Counted from the stretch's first letter, positions 25,351-35,332 are shown. The stretch is DNA of 55,351 bases from Clostridium brassicae (GCF_026738875.1 NZ_JAPQFJ010000021.1:1-55351); one strand, 5' to 3'. The notes: generated by a model not told the origin, from the sequence alone. Numbers and translations: made by a program.

Positions 25351-25917
25351 TTGAAAAAAGCTTTTTTTGACAGAATACAAATTAATCCTATAATAGCAGC
25401 AGTTAAAGATATTAGTAAGTTAGACAAGGCAATTGCATCACCCTGTGAAATAGTTTTTCTACTTACAGGAGATATATTTAATTTAAAAGAAATCGTTAGC
25501 AAAGTTAAAAGTAAAGGTAAATGTATATTTATACACATAGATTTAATAGACGGTTTTTCTAGAAATGTTACTGCCTTAAAATATATTCATGAAAATATAA
25601 AACCTGATGGAATAATATCTACAAAATCAACCTTAATAAAAGCTGCAAAAGACATGAATATGTTTGCAATTCAAAGGTTTTTTATAATCGATTCTCTTTC
25701 TTTAAATAATGCTATCGAATCACTAAAAACTATTCGCCCAGATGCAGCAGAAATTTTGCCCGGGATCATGGGTAAAATAACCTATACTATAAATAAACAA
25801 ACTAACAGACCTGTAATAGCAGGTGGTCTAATAAAAGATAAGGAAGACGTAATTCAAAGTATTAAAGCTGGTGCTATTGGAATCTCAACAACGGATGAGA
25901 AAATTTGGGAAATGTAA
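25351..25917 (+). CDS. glpP: Glycerol-3-phosphate responsive antiterminator GlpP
   Basis: A 188-residue GlpP protein, the RNA-binding antiterminator that, with glycerol 3-phosphate, lets RNA polymerase pass leader terminators of glp genes. Typical segments are NPIIAAVKDISKLDKAIASPCEIVFLLTGDI, FIHIDLIDGFSRN, GIISTKSTLIKAAK, AEILPGIMGK and PVIAGGLIKDKEDV near the C terminus, a TIM-barrel-like layout. I place the start at the TTG at 25351, eight bases after GGGAG; the in-frame ATG at 25333 lacks a ribosome site. It converges with the glycerol-3-phosphate oxidation operon, whose leader and that of glpF both contain the shared GAGAAT(G)AGAGAGCC element. Confidence 0.93.
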   Translation: MKKAFFDRIQINPIIAAVKDISKLDKAIASPCEIVFLLTGDIFNLKEIVSKVKSKGKCIFIHIDLIDGFSRNVTALKYIHENIKPDGIISTKSTLIKAAKDMNMFAIQRFFIIDSLSLNNAIESLKTIRPDAAEILPGIMGKITYTINKQTNRPVIAGGLIKDKEDVIQSIKAGAIGISTTDEKIWEM

Positions 25918-25919
25918 TA

Positions 25920-25957
25920 AAGTCCTCAATGAAAAATTAATTTTTCATTGAGGACTT
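25920..25957. terminator. Terminator of glpP
   Basis: A perfect stem of AAGTCCTCAATGAAAAA and its complement. It overlaps the glpP stop region. Confidence 0.85.
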
Positions 25958-26060
25958 ATTCTTTTATTCAAATGTTTTATGACATAAGAAAGAAATTTCT
26001 CATTCATTAGAAACTGACAACTGTAAGCTGTTAGTTGAATAATATTGCATTTCAGCATTA

Positions 26061-26426
26061 TTATACTGCAACAACCTTTTTAGTAGATATAATATTTACT
26101 CCAGTATCAGCTACATTTTCTACAATTATATCACCTATATTTACAGGGGCACTTACCTTTACTCCCTTTAAAGCTTTTACGCATTGAAAAATCTTATCTT
26201 TTGGTACATCATGTTCTGTCTTTACAGAAAGAACTTCCATATCTCCACCCTCAACCAATACAGATGAAGTTACTATTCTAGTAGGATTTGTACATTCTTT
26301 TTCTGCATAAGACTTACCTCTTGGACATACATTTCCTTTAACACTTTTAACCTCATTACCTTCCATTTCAACTTCAAGTTGGCATCCCATAGGACAGCCT
26401 ATACATATTAGTTCCCTTATAGACAT
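26061..26426 (-). CDS. DUF1667 protein of the glycerol-3-phosphate oxidation operon
   Basis: A 121-residue protein with an N-terminal CIGCPMGCQ and a second CPRGKSYAEKEC motif; the five Cys are arranged as if to bind an iron-sulfur cluster. The rest is a small mixed alpha/beta domain. It matches the DUF1667 family, which is regularly found next to GlpA-like and FAD oxidoreductase genes, as here: only two bases separate it from the preceding gene. A role as electron-transfer subunit, in place of GlpC, is a reasonable inference. No signal peptide. Confidence 0.85.
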   Translation of the reverse strand: MSIRELICIGCPMGCQLEVEMEGNEVKSVKGNVCPRGKSYAEKECTNPTRIVTSSVLVEGGDMEVLSVKTEHDVPKDKIFQCVKALKGVKVSAPVNIGDIIVENVADTGVNIISTKKVVAV

Positions 26427-26428
26427 CT

Positions 26429-27685
26429 TTACTCACCTTCCACTTTAATAGTTATACTCTTGCAGTTAGGATATTTTTCAAAAATACTCTTAGTTATCTT
26501 AACTGTTTCCATTTCACCTGGAGCTAAAACTTTCTTCTTTCTGTGTATTTCTCTTTTATCATCAAAATACACAGATATATAACTATCCGTAAATACATTT
26601 CTAACTCTAAATCTTACATCTACATTATCATCAACATTATTTCTATGAATTACTTTTGGAACTGTATAGCCAACTCCATCTTTTGCTATAAGCTCAATAA
26701 TTTCTCCTTCTGCTCTTTTACCTTTAATATAATCAGCAGCATTTTTACCAGCCTTATAACTTTCCTCTGTAACAAAGTCAACCAAATCATGAACATGAAG
26801 CACGTTACCACAAGCAAATATTCCTTCTATATTAGTATGCATTCTTTCATCAACTTCCGGACCACCTGTTACCCCTAGCTTAACTTCTGCACTTTTTGAA
26901 AGTTCATTTTCAGGAAGTAATCCTACTGATAAAAGTAAGGTATCACACTTGATGTATTCTTCTGTTCCAGATATAGGTTTTAAATTTTCATCAACTTTTG
27001 CTATTGTAACTCCTGTTATTCTGTCTTTACCTTCTATATTAGTTATAGTATGAGATAATTTTAGTGGTATTCCATAGTCATCTAAACACTGAACAATATT
27101 TCTCTTAAGTCCACCTGAATAAGGCATAAGTTCTACTACTGCTTTAACTTTTGCCCCTTCAAAAGTCATTCTTCTTGCCATTATAAGTCCTATATCTCCA
27201 GAACCTAATATTACAACTTCTTTTCCTGGCATTTCACCTTCTATATTTACAAATTTCTGAGCAGTTCCTGCTGAAAATACTCCTGCACATCTGCTTCCTG
27301 GTATATTGATAGCTCCTCTTGGTCTTTCTCTACATCCCATAGCAAGAATTATCGCATGAGCATGTATCTCTATAATTCCATCTTCTTGATTAACTGCTGT
27401 TATAACTCTATCTCTAGTTATATCAAGTACCATTGTATTTAGTTTGTAAGGAATCTTCATTTCCTCAACTTTATCTATAAATCTTTGAGAATATTCCGGT
27501 CCAGTAAGCTCTTCCTTAAATGTATGAAGCCCAAAACCATTGTGGATACATTGATTTAGTATTCCTCCTAATCTCGAATCTCTTTCTAAAATCAATATAT
27601 TTTCCATTCCTTCTTCTTTTGCCTTTATAGCAGCAGCAAGTCCTGCAGGACCTCCTCCAATTATAACTATATCGTATTCTTGCAT
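26429..27685 (-). CDS. FAD/NAD(P)-dependent oxidoreductase (GlpB-position subunit)
   Basis: A 418-residue flavoprotein of the pyridine nucleotide-disulphide oxidoreductase type. It opens with the FAD-binding fingerprint IVIIGGGPAGLAAAI, has a second dinucleotide site VVILGSGDIGLIMARRM (about residues 165-181), and a C-terminal TNIEGIFACGNVLHVHDLVD motif for FAD. No redox disulphide CxxxxC is present, so it differs from thioredoxin reductase-like enzymes. A further C-terminal domain of about 90 residues is present. It is the second gene of the three-gene operon with a GlpA-like protein and the DUF1667 protein, and probably carries electrons from glycerol 3-phosphate oxidation to NAD or to a membrane carrier. 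Confidence 0.88.
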   Translation of the reverse strand: MQEYDIVIIGGGPAGLAAAIKAKEEGMENILILERDSRLGGILNQCIHNGFGLHTFKEELTGPEYSQRFIDKVEEMKIPYKLNTMVLDITRDRVITAVNQEDGIIEIHAHAIILAMGCRERPRGAINIPGSRCAGVFSAGTAQKFVNIEGEMPGKEVVILGSGDIGLIMARRMTFEGAKVKAVVELMPYSGGLKRNIVQCLDDYGIPLKLSHTITNIEGKDRITGVTIAKVDENLKPISGTEEYIKCDTLLLSVGLLPENELSKSAEVKLGVTGGPEVDERMHTNIEGIFACGNVLHVHDLVDFVTEESYKAGKNAADYIKGKRAEGEIIELIAKDGVGYTVPKVIHRNNVDDNVDVRFRVRNVFTDSYISVYFDDKREIHRKKKVLAPGEMETVKITKSIFEKYPNCKSITIKVEGE

Positions 27686-27705
27686 ATCAAGACCTCCAAT
27701 GTGTT

Positions 27706-29148
27706 TTATTGAATACTATCCTTAATATTTTCCACTAAAAGATTAGATTTTCTTCCAAATTTAGTTACTTCTTCACGTGAAATGTTTAATTCTTCAGCTA
27801 AAATATCTACTATTCTATTTGAACAGAAACCAGATTGACATCTTCCCATTCCAGCTCTTGTTCTCCTTTTAACCCCATCTAAAGTTTTAGCTCCGATAGG
27901 TCTTCTAATAGCTTCTCTTATTTCCCCTTCAGTAACAGTTTCACATCTGCATACTATTTTGCCATAGCCCTTATCTTTTTTTATAATCTCTCTTCTTTCA
28001 TCATTATTCATTTCTCTGAACTTAGGTATACTCTTTCTTATAGGATTAAAGTTCTCATTTTTTTCAGGAGATAATTTTTCTACAATAATATCTCTAACCA
28101 TCTCTCCAATTGCAGGAGCACTTGTAAGCCCTGGTGATTCAATACCTATTACATTTATAAAGTTTTTTGCATCTTCTGCTTCTCCTATTATAAAATCACC
28201 ATCAACTTCATGAGCTCTAAGGCCTGCAAAAGATGTGATAATCTGTCTCATAGGAACTTCTTTTATACTCATTTTAGATTTCTCTAATATTGATTCCATT
28301 ATTTCTCTTGTTGTACTAACATCTTCCTTGTTTTCCATATTATTAGCACTTGGTCCAATAATTAAATTACCATCAACAGTTGGCGTTACCAAAACACCTT
28401 TTCCCATTTTAGTTGGAAGCTGGAATAAAGTTCTTGAAACAGTATTTCCTACTGATTTATCAAATAAACAATACTCTCCTCTTCTTGGTATTATGTGATA
28501 TTTCTTTTCACTTACCATATTATTTAAATCGTCTCCAAAAACTCCAGCTGCATTTATAACTATTTTAGTTTCTATATCACCTTTACTAGTCTGTAAAACA
28601 TATCTATCTTCTCTTTTTTCAATTCCATTTACTTGTGTTTCTAATTTAAATTCTACACCATTAGTACTCGCATTTTCTGCCAAAGCAATAGTAAGCTCGT
28701 AAGGACAAACTATTCCACCAGTAGGAAGTGTTAACGCTCCTACTACATGCTCTGATATATTAGGTTCTATTTTTAAAACTTCTTCTCTATTTATTACCCT
28801 CATAGTGTCAGGAACACCATTATTTATTCCTCTTTCTCTAAGCTCTTCTAATTCACCCATTTTATCTTTATCAAAACATAGAACTAAGGAACCATTTCTT
28901 TTGAAAGGAAATTCTAGTTCTTCTTGAAGCTTATCAAACATTTGATTTCCTCTTACATTTAATTTAGCTTTAAGTGTACCTGGCATTGGATCTTCTCCAG
29001 CATGTACAATTCCACTATTAGCCTTACTTGTTCCTGAAGCCACATCAATTTCTTTTTCAATAACACATGTTTTAAGATTATATTTTGATAATTCTCTTGC
29101 TATTGCACAGCCTGTAACCCCTGCCCCAATAATAGTAATATCAAACAT
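27706..29148 (-). CDS. glpA: Anaerobic glycerol-3-phosphate dehydrogenase-like FAD oxidoreductase (GlpA type)
   Basis: A 480-residue flavoprotein that oxidises glycerol 3-phosphate to dihydroxyacetone phosphate. The start MFDITIIGAGVTGCAIAREL contains the FAD-binding motif; the ATG at 29148 has AAGGAGG in front, so I prefer it to an earlier ATG at 29172 that lies inside the leader terminator. A DAO-type domain covers about residues 1-365. The C-terminal part has the BFD-type [2Fe-2S] cysteines CRCETV and GMGRCQSGFC. It heads an operon with two further subunits. A sigma-A-type promoter (29262-29290) and an attenuator (29170-29237) lie upstream, so expression should need GlpP. The gene name glpA is by family; many clostridial annotations leave it unnamed. 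Confidence 0.88.
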   Translation of the reverse strand: MFDITIIGAGVTGCAIARELSKYNLKTCVIEKEIDVASGTSKANSGIVHAGEDPMPGTLKAKLNVRGNQMFDKLQEELEFPFKRNGSLVLCFDKDKMGELEELRERGINNGVPDTMRVINREEVLKIEPNISEHVVGALTLPTGGIVCPYELTIALAENASTNGVEFKLETQVNGIEKREDRYVLQTSKGDIETKIVINAAGVFGDDLNNMVSEKKYHIIPRRGEYCLFDKSVGNTVSRTLFQLPTKMGKGVLVTPTVDGNLIIGPSANNMENKEDVSTTREIMESILEKSKMSIKEVPMRQIITSFAGLRAHEVDGDFIIGEAEDAKNFINVIGIESPGLTSAPAIGEMVRDIIVEKLSPEKNENFNPIRKSIPKFREMNNDERREIIKKDKGYGKIVCRCETVTEGEIREAIRRPIGAKTLDGVKRRTRAGMGRCQSGFCSNRIVDILAEELNISREEVTKFGRKSNLLVENIKDSIQ

Positions 29149-29169
29149 ATTATTCCTCCTTAATATCAA

Positions 29170-29237
29170 CAAAAAAGAGAACCTTAATTTAAAGTGGATA
29201 TATGTATCCCCTCTAAAATTAAGGCTCTCTCATTCTC
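29170..29237 (-). promoter_or_regulatory. GlpP-type attenuator in the glpA leader
   Basis: On the minus strand GAGAATGAGAGAGCC (29223-29237) runs into a 15-bp terminator stem formed by 29216-29230 and 29176-29190, followed by six T residues. The 5' motif overlaps the terminator stem, so a protein bound to it would prevent termination. The same motif, one base shorter, precedes glpF. Confidence 0.75.
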
Positions 29238-29261
29238 AGCCAATTTATTATTTATATTAAA

Positions 29262-29290
29262 ATTTTATCACAACATCTAAGCCTTTTCAA
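29262..29290 (-). promoter_or_regulatory. Promoter of the glpA operon
   Basis: The minus strand reads TTGAAA, 17 bases, TAAAAT. Transcription would start near 29255, just upstream of the attenuator. Confidence 0.65.
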
Positions 29291-29318
29291 CAATTTTAGA
29301 GAATATTTTCATTTTTAA

Positions 29319-30818
<1,500 letters not shown>

Positions 30819-30962
30819 TTACTCCCCCTATCACTTTCTTTTAGTATTAAAATATACTTAATAAAATTTTTAATTATGCTTTAATCTGTTGTGCATCATT
30901 CTTTTCTCGTAAAGTAAACCATGCTAATGTGTTATTAATTCAAAAATATTAAAAATAATTCC

Positions 30963-31667
30963 TTAAAATACTAAATTAAATATAATAGCTCCTAATATAC
31001 CTCCTAAAACAGGTCCAATTACTGGTATCCATGAATATTCCCAATCTGAACCTCCCTTTCCTGCTATAGGTAGAATAGCATGTGCTATACGTGGTCCTAA
31101 ATCTCTAGCTGGGTTTATTGCATAACCTGTTGGTCCGCCTAAAGAAAGTCCAATAACTACTATTAATAATCCTGCGGCAAATGCTCCAAATCCTGCAACC
31201 ATCTCCGCTTGTCCGAGTCCAAGTAAGCCAAAAACTAATAAAGCAGTTGCTAAAACTTCAGTTAAAAAGTTTGCTTTAAAATCTCTTATTGCTGGTGCTG
31301 TACAGAATACACCTAATTTTGCAGCTTTATCTTCTGTTTCTTTCCAATGAGGTAAATAAGTTAACCAAACTAATAAACCACCTACAATACCACCTAACAT
31401 CTGTGCTATTATATAACCTGCCACTTGATTCCATGCAAATTTACCTATAAATGCATTTCCAATAGTAACTGCTGGATTTAAATGTGCCCCACTGATTCCA
31501 CCAAAAATGTATGCAGGAATAGCAACTGCAAGTCCCCAGGCTACTGTTACAACTATCCATCCACCATCTTTACCTTTACTTTTGTTAAGTGCTACAGATG
31601 CTACAACTCCATCTCCTAGCCAAATAAGAATCATTGTTCCTAAAAATTCTGCCATATAAGTAGTCAT
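30963..31667 (-). CDS. glpF: Glycerol uptake facilitator (MIP/aquaglyceroporin)
   Basis: A 234-residue membrane channel with six helices and two half-helices. Both pore NPA motifs are intact (AHLNPAVTIGN and [11 protein letters not shown]), and the Asp after the second NPA, together with the WVTYLPHW region, marks glycerol-type rather than water-only channels. It allows glycerol to diffuse into the cell for GlpK. The start ATG follows AAAGGAGG. The leader carries a promoter (31879-31907), a GlpP-type attenuator (31742-31847) and a cre-like site (31720-31733). A decayed duplicate of this gene's end and leader lies just upstream at 32083-32600. Confidence 0.96.
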   Translation of the reverse strand: MTTYMAEFLGTMILIWLGDGVVASVALNKSKGKDGGWIVVTVAWGLAVAIPAYIFGGISGAHLNPAVTIGNAFIGKFAWNQVAGYIIAQMLGGIVGGLLVWLTYLPHWKETEDKAAKLGVFCTAPAIRDFKANFLTEVLATALLVFGLLGLGQAEMVAGFGAFAAGLLIVVIGLSLGGPTGYAINPARDLGPRIAHAILPIAGKGGSDWEYSWIPVIGPVLGGILGAIIFNLVF

Positions 31668-31719
31668 TTTTACTCCTCCTTTTTATTTTTCTTTTATATT
31701 AATAAAAAATCTAGCATTT

Positions 31720-31733
31720 TGTAAACGTTTGTA
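31720..31733. promoter_or_regulatory. cre-like site in the glpF leader
   Basis: TGTAAACGTTTGTA agrees with the CcpA consensus TGWAANCGNTNWCA at 12 of 14 positions and has a symmetric AAACGTTT core. It lies between the attenuator and the ribosome site, where CcpA could act as a roadblock. The same 14 bases are kept in the duplicate at 32356-32369. Confidence 0.6.
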
Positions 31734-31741
31734 GCAAGCAC

Positions 31742-31847
31742 AAAAAAATAAGCCCTTTTAAAATTCGAATTAAACCCCACCTAGATTTTTAGAAATAAAA
31801 TCCTAATAAGGTTGATTCCTAATATTTAAAAACGGCTCTCTATTCTC
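31742..31847 (-). promoter_or_regulatory. GlpP-type attenuator in the glpF leader
   Basis: The minus strand holds GAGAATAGAGAGCC at 31834-31847. Its AGCC end and the following T/A-rich bases (31825-31837) can pair with 31751-31763, giving a stem closed by AGCC/GGCT and followed by TATTTTTTT. The arrangement mirrors the glpA leader. Confidence 0.65.
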
Positions 31848-31878
31848 TGCCTAAAATTATTTGGTTTTCTTATATATT

Positions 31879-31907
31879 ATATTACATTAGTTTTTATTAT
31901 TTTTCAA
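31879..31907 (-). promoter_or_regulatory. Promoter of glpF
   Basis: The minus strand reads TTGAAA, 17 bases, TAATAT, with a TG just before the -10 box. Confidence 0.55.
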
Positions 31908-32082
31908 GTATTTTTTTATTATTTTTTTGTATTTTTTTTATGTTTTTACTATTAATACATAAAATGGTATTGAATACTTTATAAGGGAAATACTCATTCT
32001 CACAAGTGTCCTAAATTTTATATGCCATTATTCTCTTATTTTAAACTAGTCAAATCTATGTGAAATTTCAAATTATAGTTTA

Positions 32083-32600
32083 ATCTATTGTACATCATTC
32101 TTTTCTCGTAAAGTAAGCCAGACTAATTTGTTACGAATTTAAAGATATTTAGAATAGCTTTTTAAAACACCAAATTAAACATAATAGCTCCTAATATGCC
32201 TTCTAAAATAGGTCAAATTACTGGTATCCATGAATATTCACAATCTGAATCTCCTTTACCTGCTATACGTGATCCTAAATCTCTAGCTGGGTTTATTGCA
32301 TAACCTGTTGGTCCACTTTATTTTTGTTTTATATTAATAAAAAATCCAGCATTTTTGTAAACGTTTGTAGTGAGCACAAAAAATAAACCCTTTTTAAATT
32401 CGAATTAAACCCCACCTAGATTTTTAGAAATAAAATCCTAATAAGGTTGATTCCTAATATTTAAAAACGGCTCTCTATTCTCTGCCTGAGACTATTTAGT
32501 TTTCTTATTTATTATATTATATTAGTTTTTATTATTTTTCAAGTATTTTTTAATATTTTTTTATATCTTTTTACTAATAATGTACAAAATGGTATTTAAT
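32083..32600 (-). pseudogene. Decayed tandem copy of the glpF 3' end and glpF leader
   Basis: 32083-32317 repeats the glpK-glpF spacer and the last part of glpF (compare 30875-31140) with many substitutions. It then jumps, at 32318, to the leader sequence of glpF (compare 31685-31985). The middle and 5' part of glpF are missing, so no protein can be made. The leader half is better preserved and still holds the promoter, the GAGAATAGAGAGCC element (32469-32482) and the cre-like site (32356-32369), but the distal arm of the terminator is altered. Sequence at about 31985-32075 also resembles the end of lepB, so the original duplication included that too. Confidence 0.85.
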
Positions 32601-32611
32601 ACTTCATAAAG

Positions 32612-32641
32612 AAAAGACTTGTTTATTTTCACAAGTCTTTT
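32612..32641 (-). terminator. Terminator of lepB
   Basis: AAAAGACTTGT pairs with ACAAGTCTTTT around a short loop, 15 bases after the lepB stop codon. Confidence 0.75.
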
Positions 32642-32656
32642 CAATTTTATATAACA

Positions 32657-33178
32657 TTATTCTTCTATTTTAAAATTACCGAATCTATTAAATGGGAAAA
32701 TTATAAAACGCGCTTTACCTTTTATCTTACTTCCTTCTATATAATGCTCATTCCAATACCTACTATCCCATGAGTTAGCTCTATTATCTCCCATAAAAAA
32801 ATATTTTCCTTCTGGAACCTTAAAAGTTCCACTCATCCCACCATTATATACAACATAAGGTTGATCTATTTTTTTCCCATTAACATACACTAAACCTTCT
32901 TCATCTATCTTAACTTCATCACCTGGAAGTCCTATAAGCCTTTTTATCAAAGTTTCATTCAATTCATCTGAACGAAAAACTATAATGTCTCCTGTTTTTA
33001 GTGATTTTTTGTCATAAATCCTTGTAACAATAATCCTATCTTTGGGCTTGATAGTAGGATACATGGACTTAGTTGGAACAGATACTTGAAAAAATAAAAA
33101 TTGATTTATTAAAACAGCTAATATTATGGCTGCTCCTATAGGCAATATCCATTCTTTTAAAAATTTCTTAGCTCCCAT
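32657..33178 (-). CDS. lepB: Type I signal peptidase
   Basis: A 173-residue signal peptidase I that removes signal peptides from exported proteins at the outer face of the membrane. One membrane helix (about residues 11-31) is followed by the catalytic Ser in PTKSMYPTI (about residue 38) and the general-base Lys in IKRLIGLPGD (about residue 79). The MGDNRANSWDSRYW box is also present. The length is that of short Gram-positive enzymes. It is a single gene with AAAAGGAGATG in front. A part of its 3' end is duplicated near 32000. Confidence 0.95.
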   Translation of the reverse strand: MGAKKFLKEWILPIGAAIILAVLINQFLFFQVSVPTKSMYPTIKPKDRIIVTRIYDKKSLKTGDIIVFRSDELNETLIKRLIGLPGDEVKIDEEGLVYVNGKKIDQPYVVYNGGMSGTFKVPEGKYFFMGDNRANSWDSRYWNEHYIEGSKIKGKARFIIFPFNRFGNFKIEE

Positions 33179-33384
33179 TGAATTTCATCTCCTTTTACCA
33201 AAACATAGCTTTATTTTATCATAAAAAAAGTAATATACAAATTTATTTTAATTTAATACTCATCCTTTGTTAACTATACACTATAGAATAATGTTGCATA
33301 GCAACATTATTTTAGAGAATAGTGAATAGTAAAGTAGGATTTCCCTCCTAGTGTCAGAAAATCTTTGAATTAAATAAAAGAATA
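33179..33384. other. Upstream region of lepB with a small palindrome
   Basis: The only clear structure is AATAATGTTGC-ATA-GCAACATTATT at about 33290-33314, a perfect 11-bp stem without a T-run, embedded in a nearly symmetric ACACTATAGAATA / AGAATAGTGAATA setting. It looks like a small dispersed palindromic repeat. Confidence 0.4.
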
Positions 33385-33428
33385 AGCTCATAATGAAAAT
33401 TTAATTTTTCATTATGAGCTTTGTTTTT
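33385..33428. terminator. Strong bidirectional terminator
   Basis: A 15-bp perfect stem (33385-33399 with 33406-33420) is followed on the plus strand by TTTGTTTTT and on the minus strand by a T-rich tract. It probably stops transcripts coming from the hemolysin III gene. Confidence 0.8.
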
Positions 33429-33435
33429 GACTTAA

Positions 33436-33597
33436 ACAAAAGAGCTGGTAAGCTCTTAAAAGCGATAGCTTATGGGAGGCATCTCTTAACTTAAGATTAA
33501 AAGATAGTTGCTATAAAATAATGGACTCCTGAAGCCGAACTGCGTCATGGACGTCCCATAGGGAGGGTAGCATTTTTAGAAGGCTACCCTTTTAGTG
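33436..33597 (+). ncRNA. Candidate structured noncoding RNA
   Basis: This stretch contains a 7-bp perfect hairpin AAGAGCT-GGTA-AGCTCTT (33440-33457), a GATAGCTTATGGGAGGC segment, and from 33523 a run of about 50 bases that is far richer in G and C than its surroundings. It ends in a plus-strand terminator: GGGTAGC (33565-33571) with GCTACCC (33583-33589) followed by TTTTAG. CTCC (about 33526) can pair with GGAG (33562-33565). A possible extended -10, TGCTATAAA, lies at 33508-33516, so the RNA could also be only about 70 bases long. No reading frame fits. I do not recognise the RNA family. Confidence 0.5.
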
Positions 33598-33684
33598 CTT
33601 CTTTGCATACTGAAGATTTAATGAATAACTACATATATTTAGAAAACCTATTTCTCTGCCGTTATCCATTAAGTCGTAATATTA

Positions 33685-34341
33685 TTATATTACATACTTA
33701 AATATACACATATAATGACTAAAACTTCCTAAAAGTATGAATATATGAAATATTTCATGAAATCCCATAAACTTCAAATTTAAATCGGGCCATTTCAATG
33801 CATACATTATACCTCCTAAAGTATAAAAAACACCTCCTAAAACAAGCCACACTACTCCTGCCATACTAATACTTTGTGAAACAGGATTTATAAATAAAAC
33901 TACAAACCATCCCATCAATATATAAAACATTGTAGACAACCATCTAGGCATATTAAACCATATCATTTTAAATAATACTCCAGCTAATGCCATTAACCAT
34001 ACAGCTATAAATATACTCCAACGTAATTTACCTTGCAACACAACTAAACATATTGGTGTATAAGTACCTGCAATAAGTATAAATATCATTGAATGATCCA
34101 GTCTTCTTAACAACTTAATTACCTTGTCCGTAGAATTTACTAAATGATACACTGAACTAGCTGTGTATAAAAATATAAGACTTACGCCAAATATAATAAC
34201 AGAAGTTATCTTTAAATTACTTGAAGGGTATGAAATCAATGCTTTTATTATAAGAACTATTAGCCCTACTAAAGAAACTATTGCCCCAAATAAATGAGTA
34301 AATCCATTAATAGGCTCTCTAAAAATTTTGTTCTTAGTCAT
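33685..34341 (-). CDS. Hemolysin III family membrane protein (PAQR/YqfA type)
   Basis: A 218-residue protein with seven hydrophobic segments. It begins with the typical EPINGFTHLFGAIVSLVGL and contains the family signatures SSVYHLVNSTDKVIKLLRRLDHSMIFILIAGTYTP and, at the end, MGFHEIFHIFILLGSFSHYM. The His and Asp residues in these stretches (H67, D77 and the last HxxxH region by rough count) are the proposed zinc-binding residues of the PAQR fold. Despite the name, few members are proven toxins; a role in membrane energetics is more often suggested. It is a single gene with AAGGAGG. Confidence 0.93.
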   Translation of the reverse strand: MTKNKIFREPINGFTHLFGAIVSLVGLIVLIIKALISYPSSNLKITSVIIFGVSLIFLYTASSVYHLVNSTDKVIKLLRRLDHSMIFILIAGTYTPICLVVLQGKLRWSIFIAVWLMALAGVLFKMIWFNMPRWLSTMFYILMGWFVVLFINPVSQSISMAGVVWLVLGGVFYTLGGIMYALKWPDLNLKFMGFHEIFHIFILLGSFSHYMCIFKYVI

Positions 34342-34684
34342 TTTTATTCCTCCTTACTGTTTCCTTTTAACAAAGTAATTTTAAATTTCGTAGAATTGTT
34401 TAACTCTATTATGTGTAATCTTTTAAAATATATTAATATAACTATACCTAGTTTTTAAAACTACTTCATATCATACTTATATTATATAGTATTTTCACAA
34501 AAATTCAATTAATTTTTAGTTAAAATGTAAAAATTATATAACTTTTTTATAAACTCCTTGAATTTATTTTGCTATACCATTAAAATTATAGATATATATT
34601 ACATGACATAGTTTTAATAACTACATTTCACTATGTTTATATCAAGCGGCAGACCAGTTATTTTTTAAGAAAGGAGCTGTAAAT
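34342..34684. other. Divergent promoter region
   Basis: This region lies between the hemolysin III gene (minus) and the DUF1836 gene (plus). It is AT-rich; nothing is seen besides likely promoters and the AAAGGAG ribosome site at about 34671-34677. Confidence 0.4.
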
Positions 34685-35263
34685 ATGAGTAATTATAAAG
34701 AAGACATACTTAATACCATAAATAATTTAAATTTAAAAGAAGAGATTGAACTTATTGATATTCCAAAATTAGATTTATATATGGACCAAGTTATAACTTT
34801 ATTCGAGACCGGTTTAAATGGAAGTAAGCGTAATGAAGATGATAAAATTTTAACGAAAACTATGATAAATAACTATACAAAAGATAAAATATTAATGCCT
34901 GCTAAAAATAAAAAATATTCAAGAAATCACATAATAATGATGATATTAATTTACAATTTAAAACAAAGTTTAGCAATTACTGATATAAAAACCTTGTTAA
35001 GTCAAATAGTAGAAAACTTTAATATAGATGAAGAAGGATTAGAATTAGATAAATTATATGAAATATTCTTAAATATTAAAAATATTGAAAGTGATAATTT
35101 TAATAATCAAATAGGAGAAAAACTTGATTTAATACTTAATGAAGTTTCTAATTTAAACCAAAATAGTGATTATTATAAAATACTTCTCACAGTTCTTATG
35201 CTTATCAATAAATCTAACATGTATAAAAAACTAGCTGAAAATATTATTGATAATTATTTATAA
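34685..35263 (+). CDS. DUF1836 domain protein (predicted DNA-binding)
   Basis: A 192-residue protein of the DUF1836 family. The N-terminal part has the typical LIDIPKLDLYMDQVITLFE and TKTMINNYTKDKILMPAKNKKYSRNHIIMMILI, which looks like a MerR-type winged helix with the tyrosine/lysine wing. The rest is helical. Members are widespread in Firmicutes and are thought to be regulators, but targets are not known. It stands alone, with no similarity to its neighbours, and is followed by a T-box-controlled transporter gene. Confidence 0.85.
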   Translation: MSNYKEDILNTINNLNLKEEIELIDIPKLDLYMDQVITLFETGLNGSKRNEDDKILTKTMINNYTKDKILMPAKNKKYSRNHIIMMILIYNLKQSLAITDIKTLLSQIVENFNIDEEGLELDKLYEIFLNIKNIESDNFNNQIGEKLDLILNEVSNLNQNSDYYKILLTVLMLINKSNMYKKLAENIIDNYL

Positions 35264-35303
35264 ATTTTACTTAAAATACGAAATTTCCATAAATAAAAAA
35301 CAT

Positions 35304-35332
35304 TTGACATATTATATATATTATGATATAAA
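35304..35332 (+). promoter_or_regulatory. Promoter of the T-box/brnQ transcript
   Basis: TTGACA (35304-35309), 17 bases, TATAAA (35327-35332). Confidence 0.8.

Noticed and set aside
32083-32317. A second functional glpF
   Set aside because: Only the last third or so is present, with substitutions; the remainder is deleted and joined to leader sequence.
33436-33597. tRNA, tmRNA or SRP RNA
   Set aside because: No CCA-ended cloverleaf, no tag-peptide frame and no SRP-type GGAA/GCAG loops are visible.
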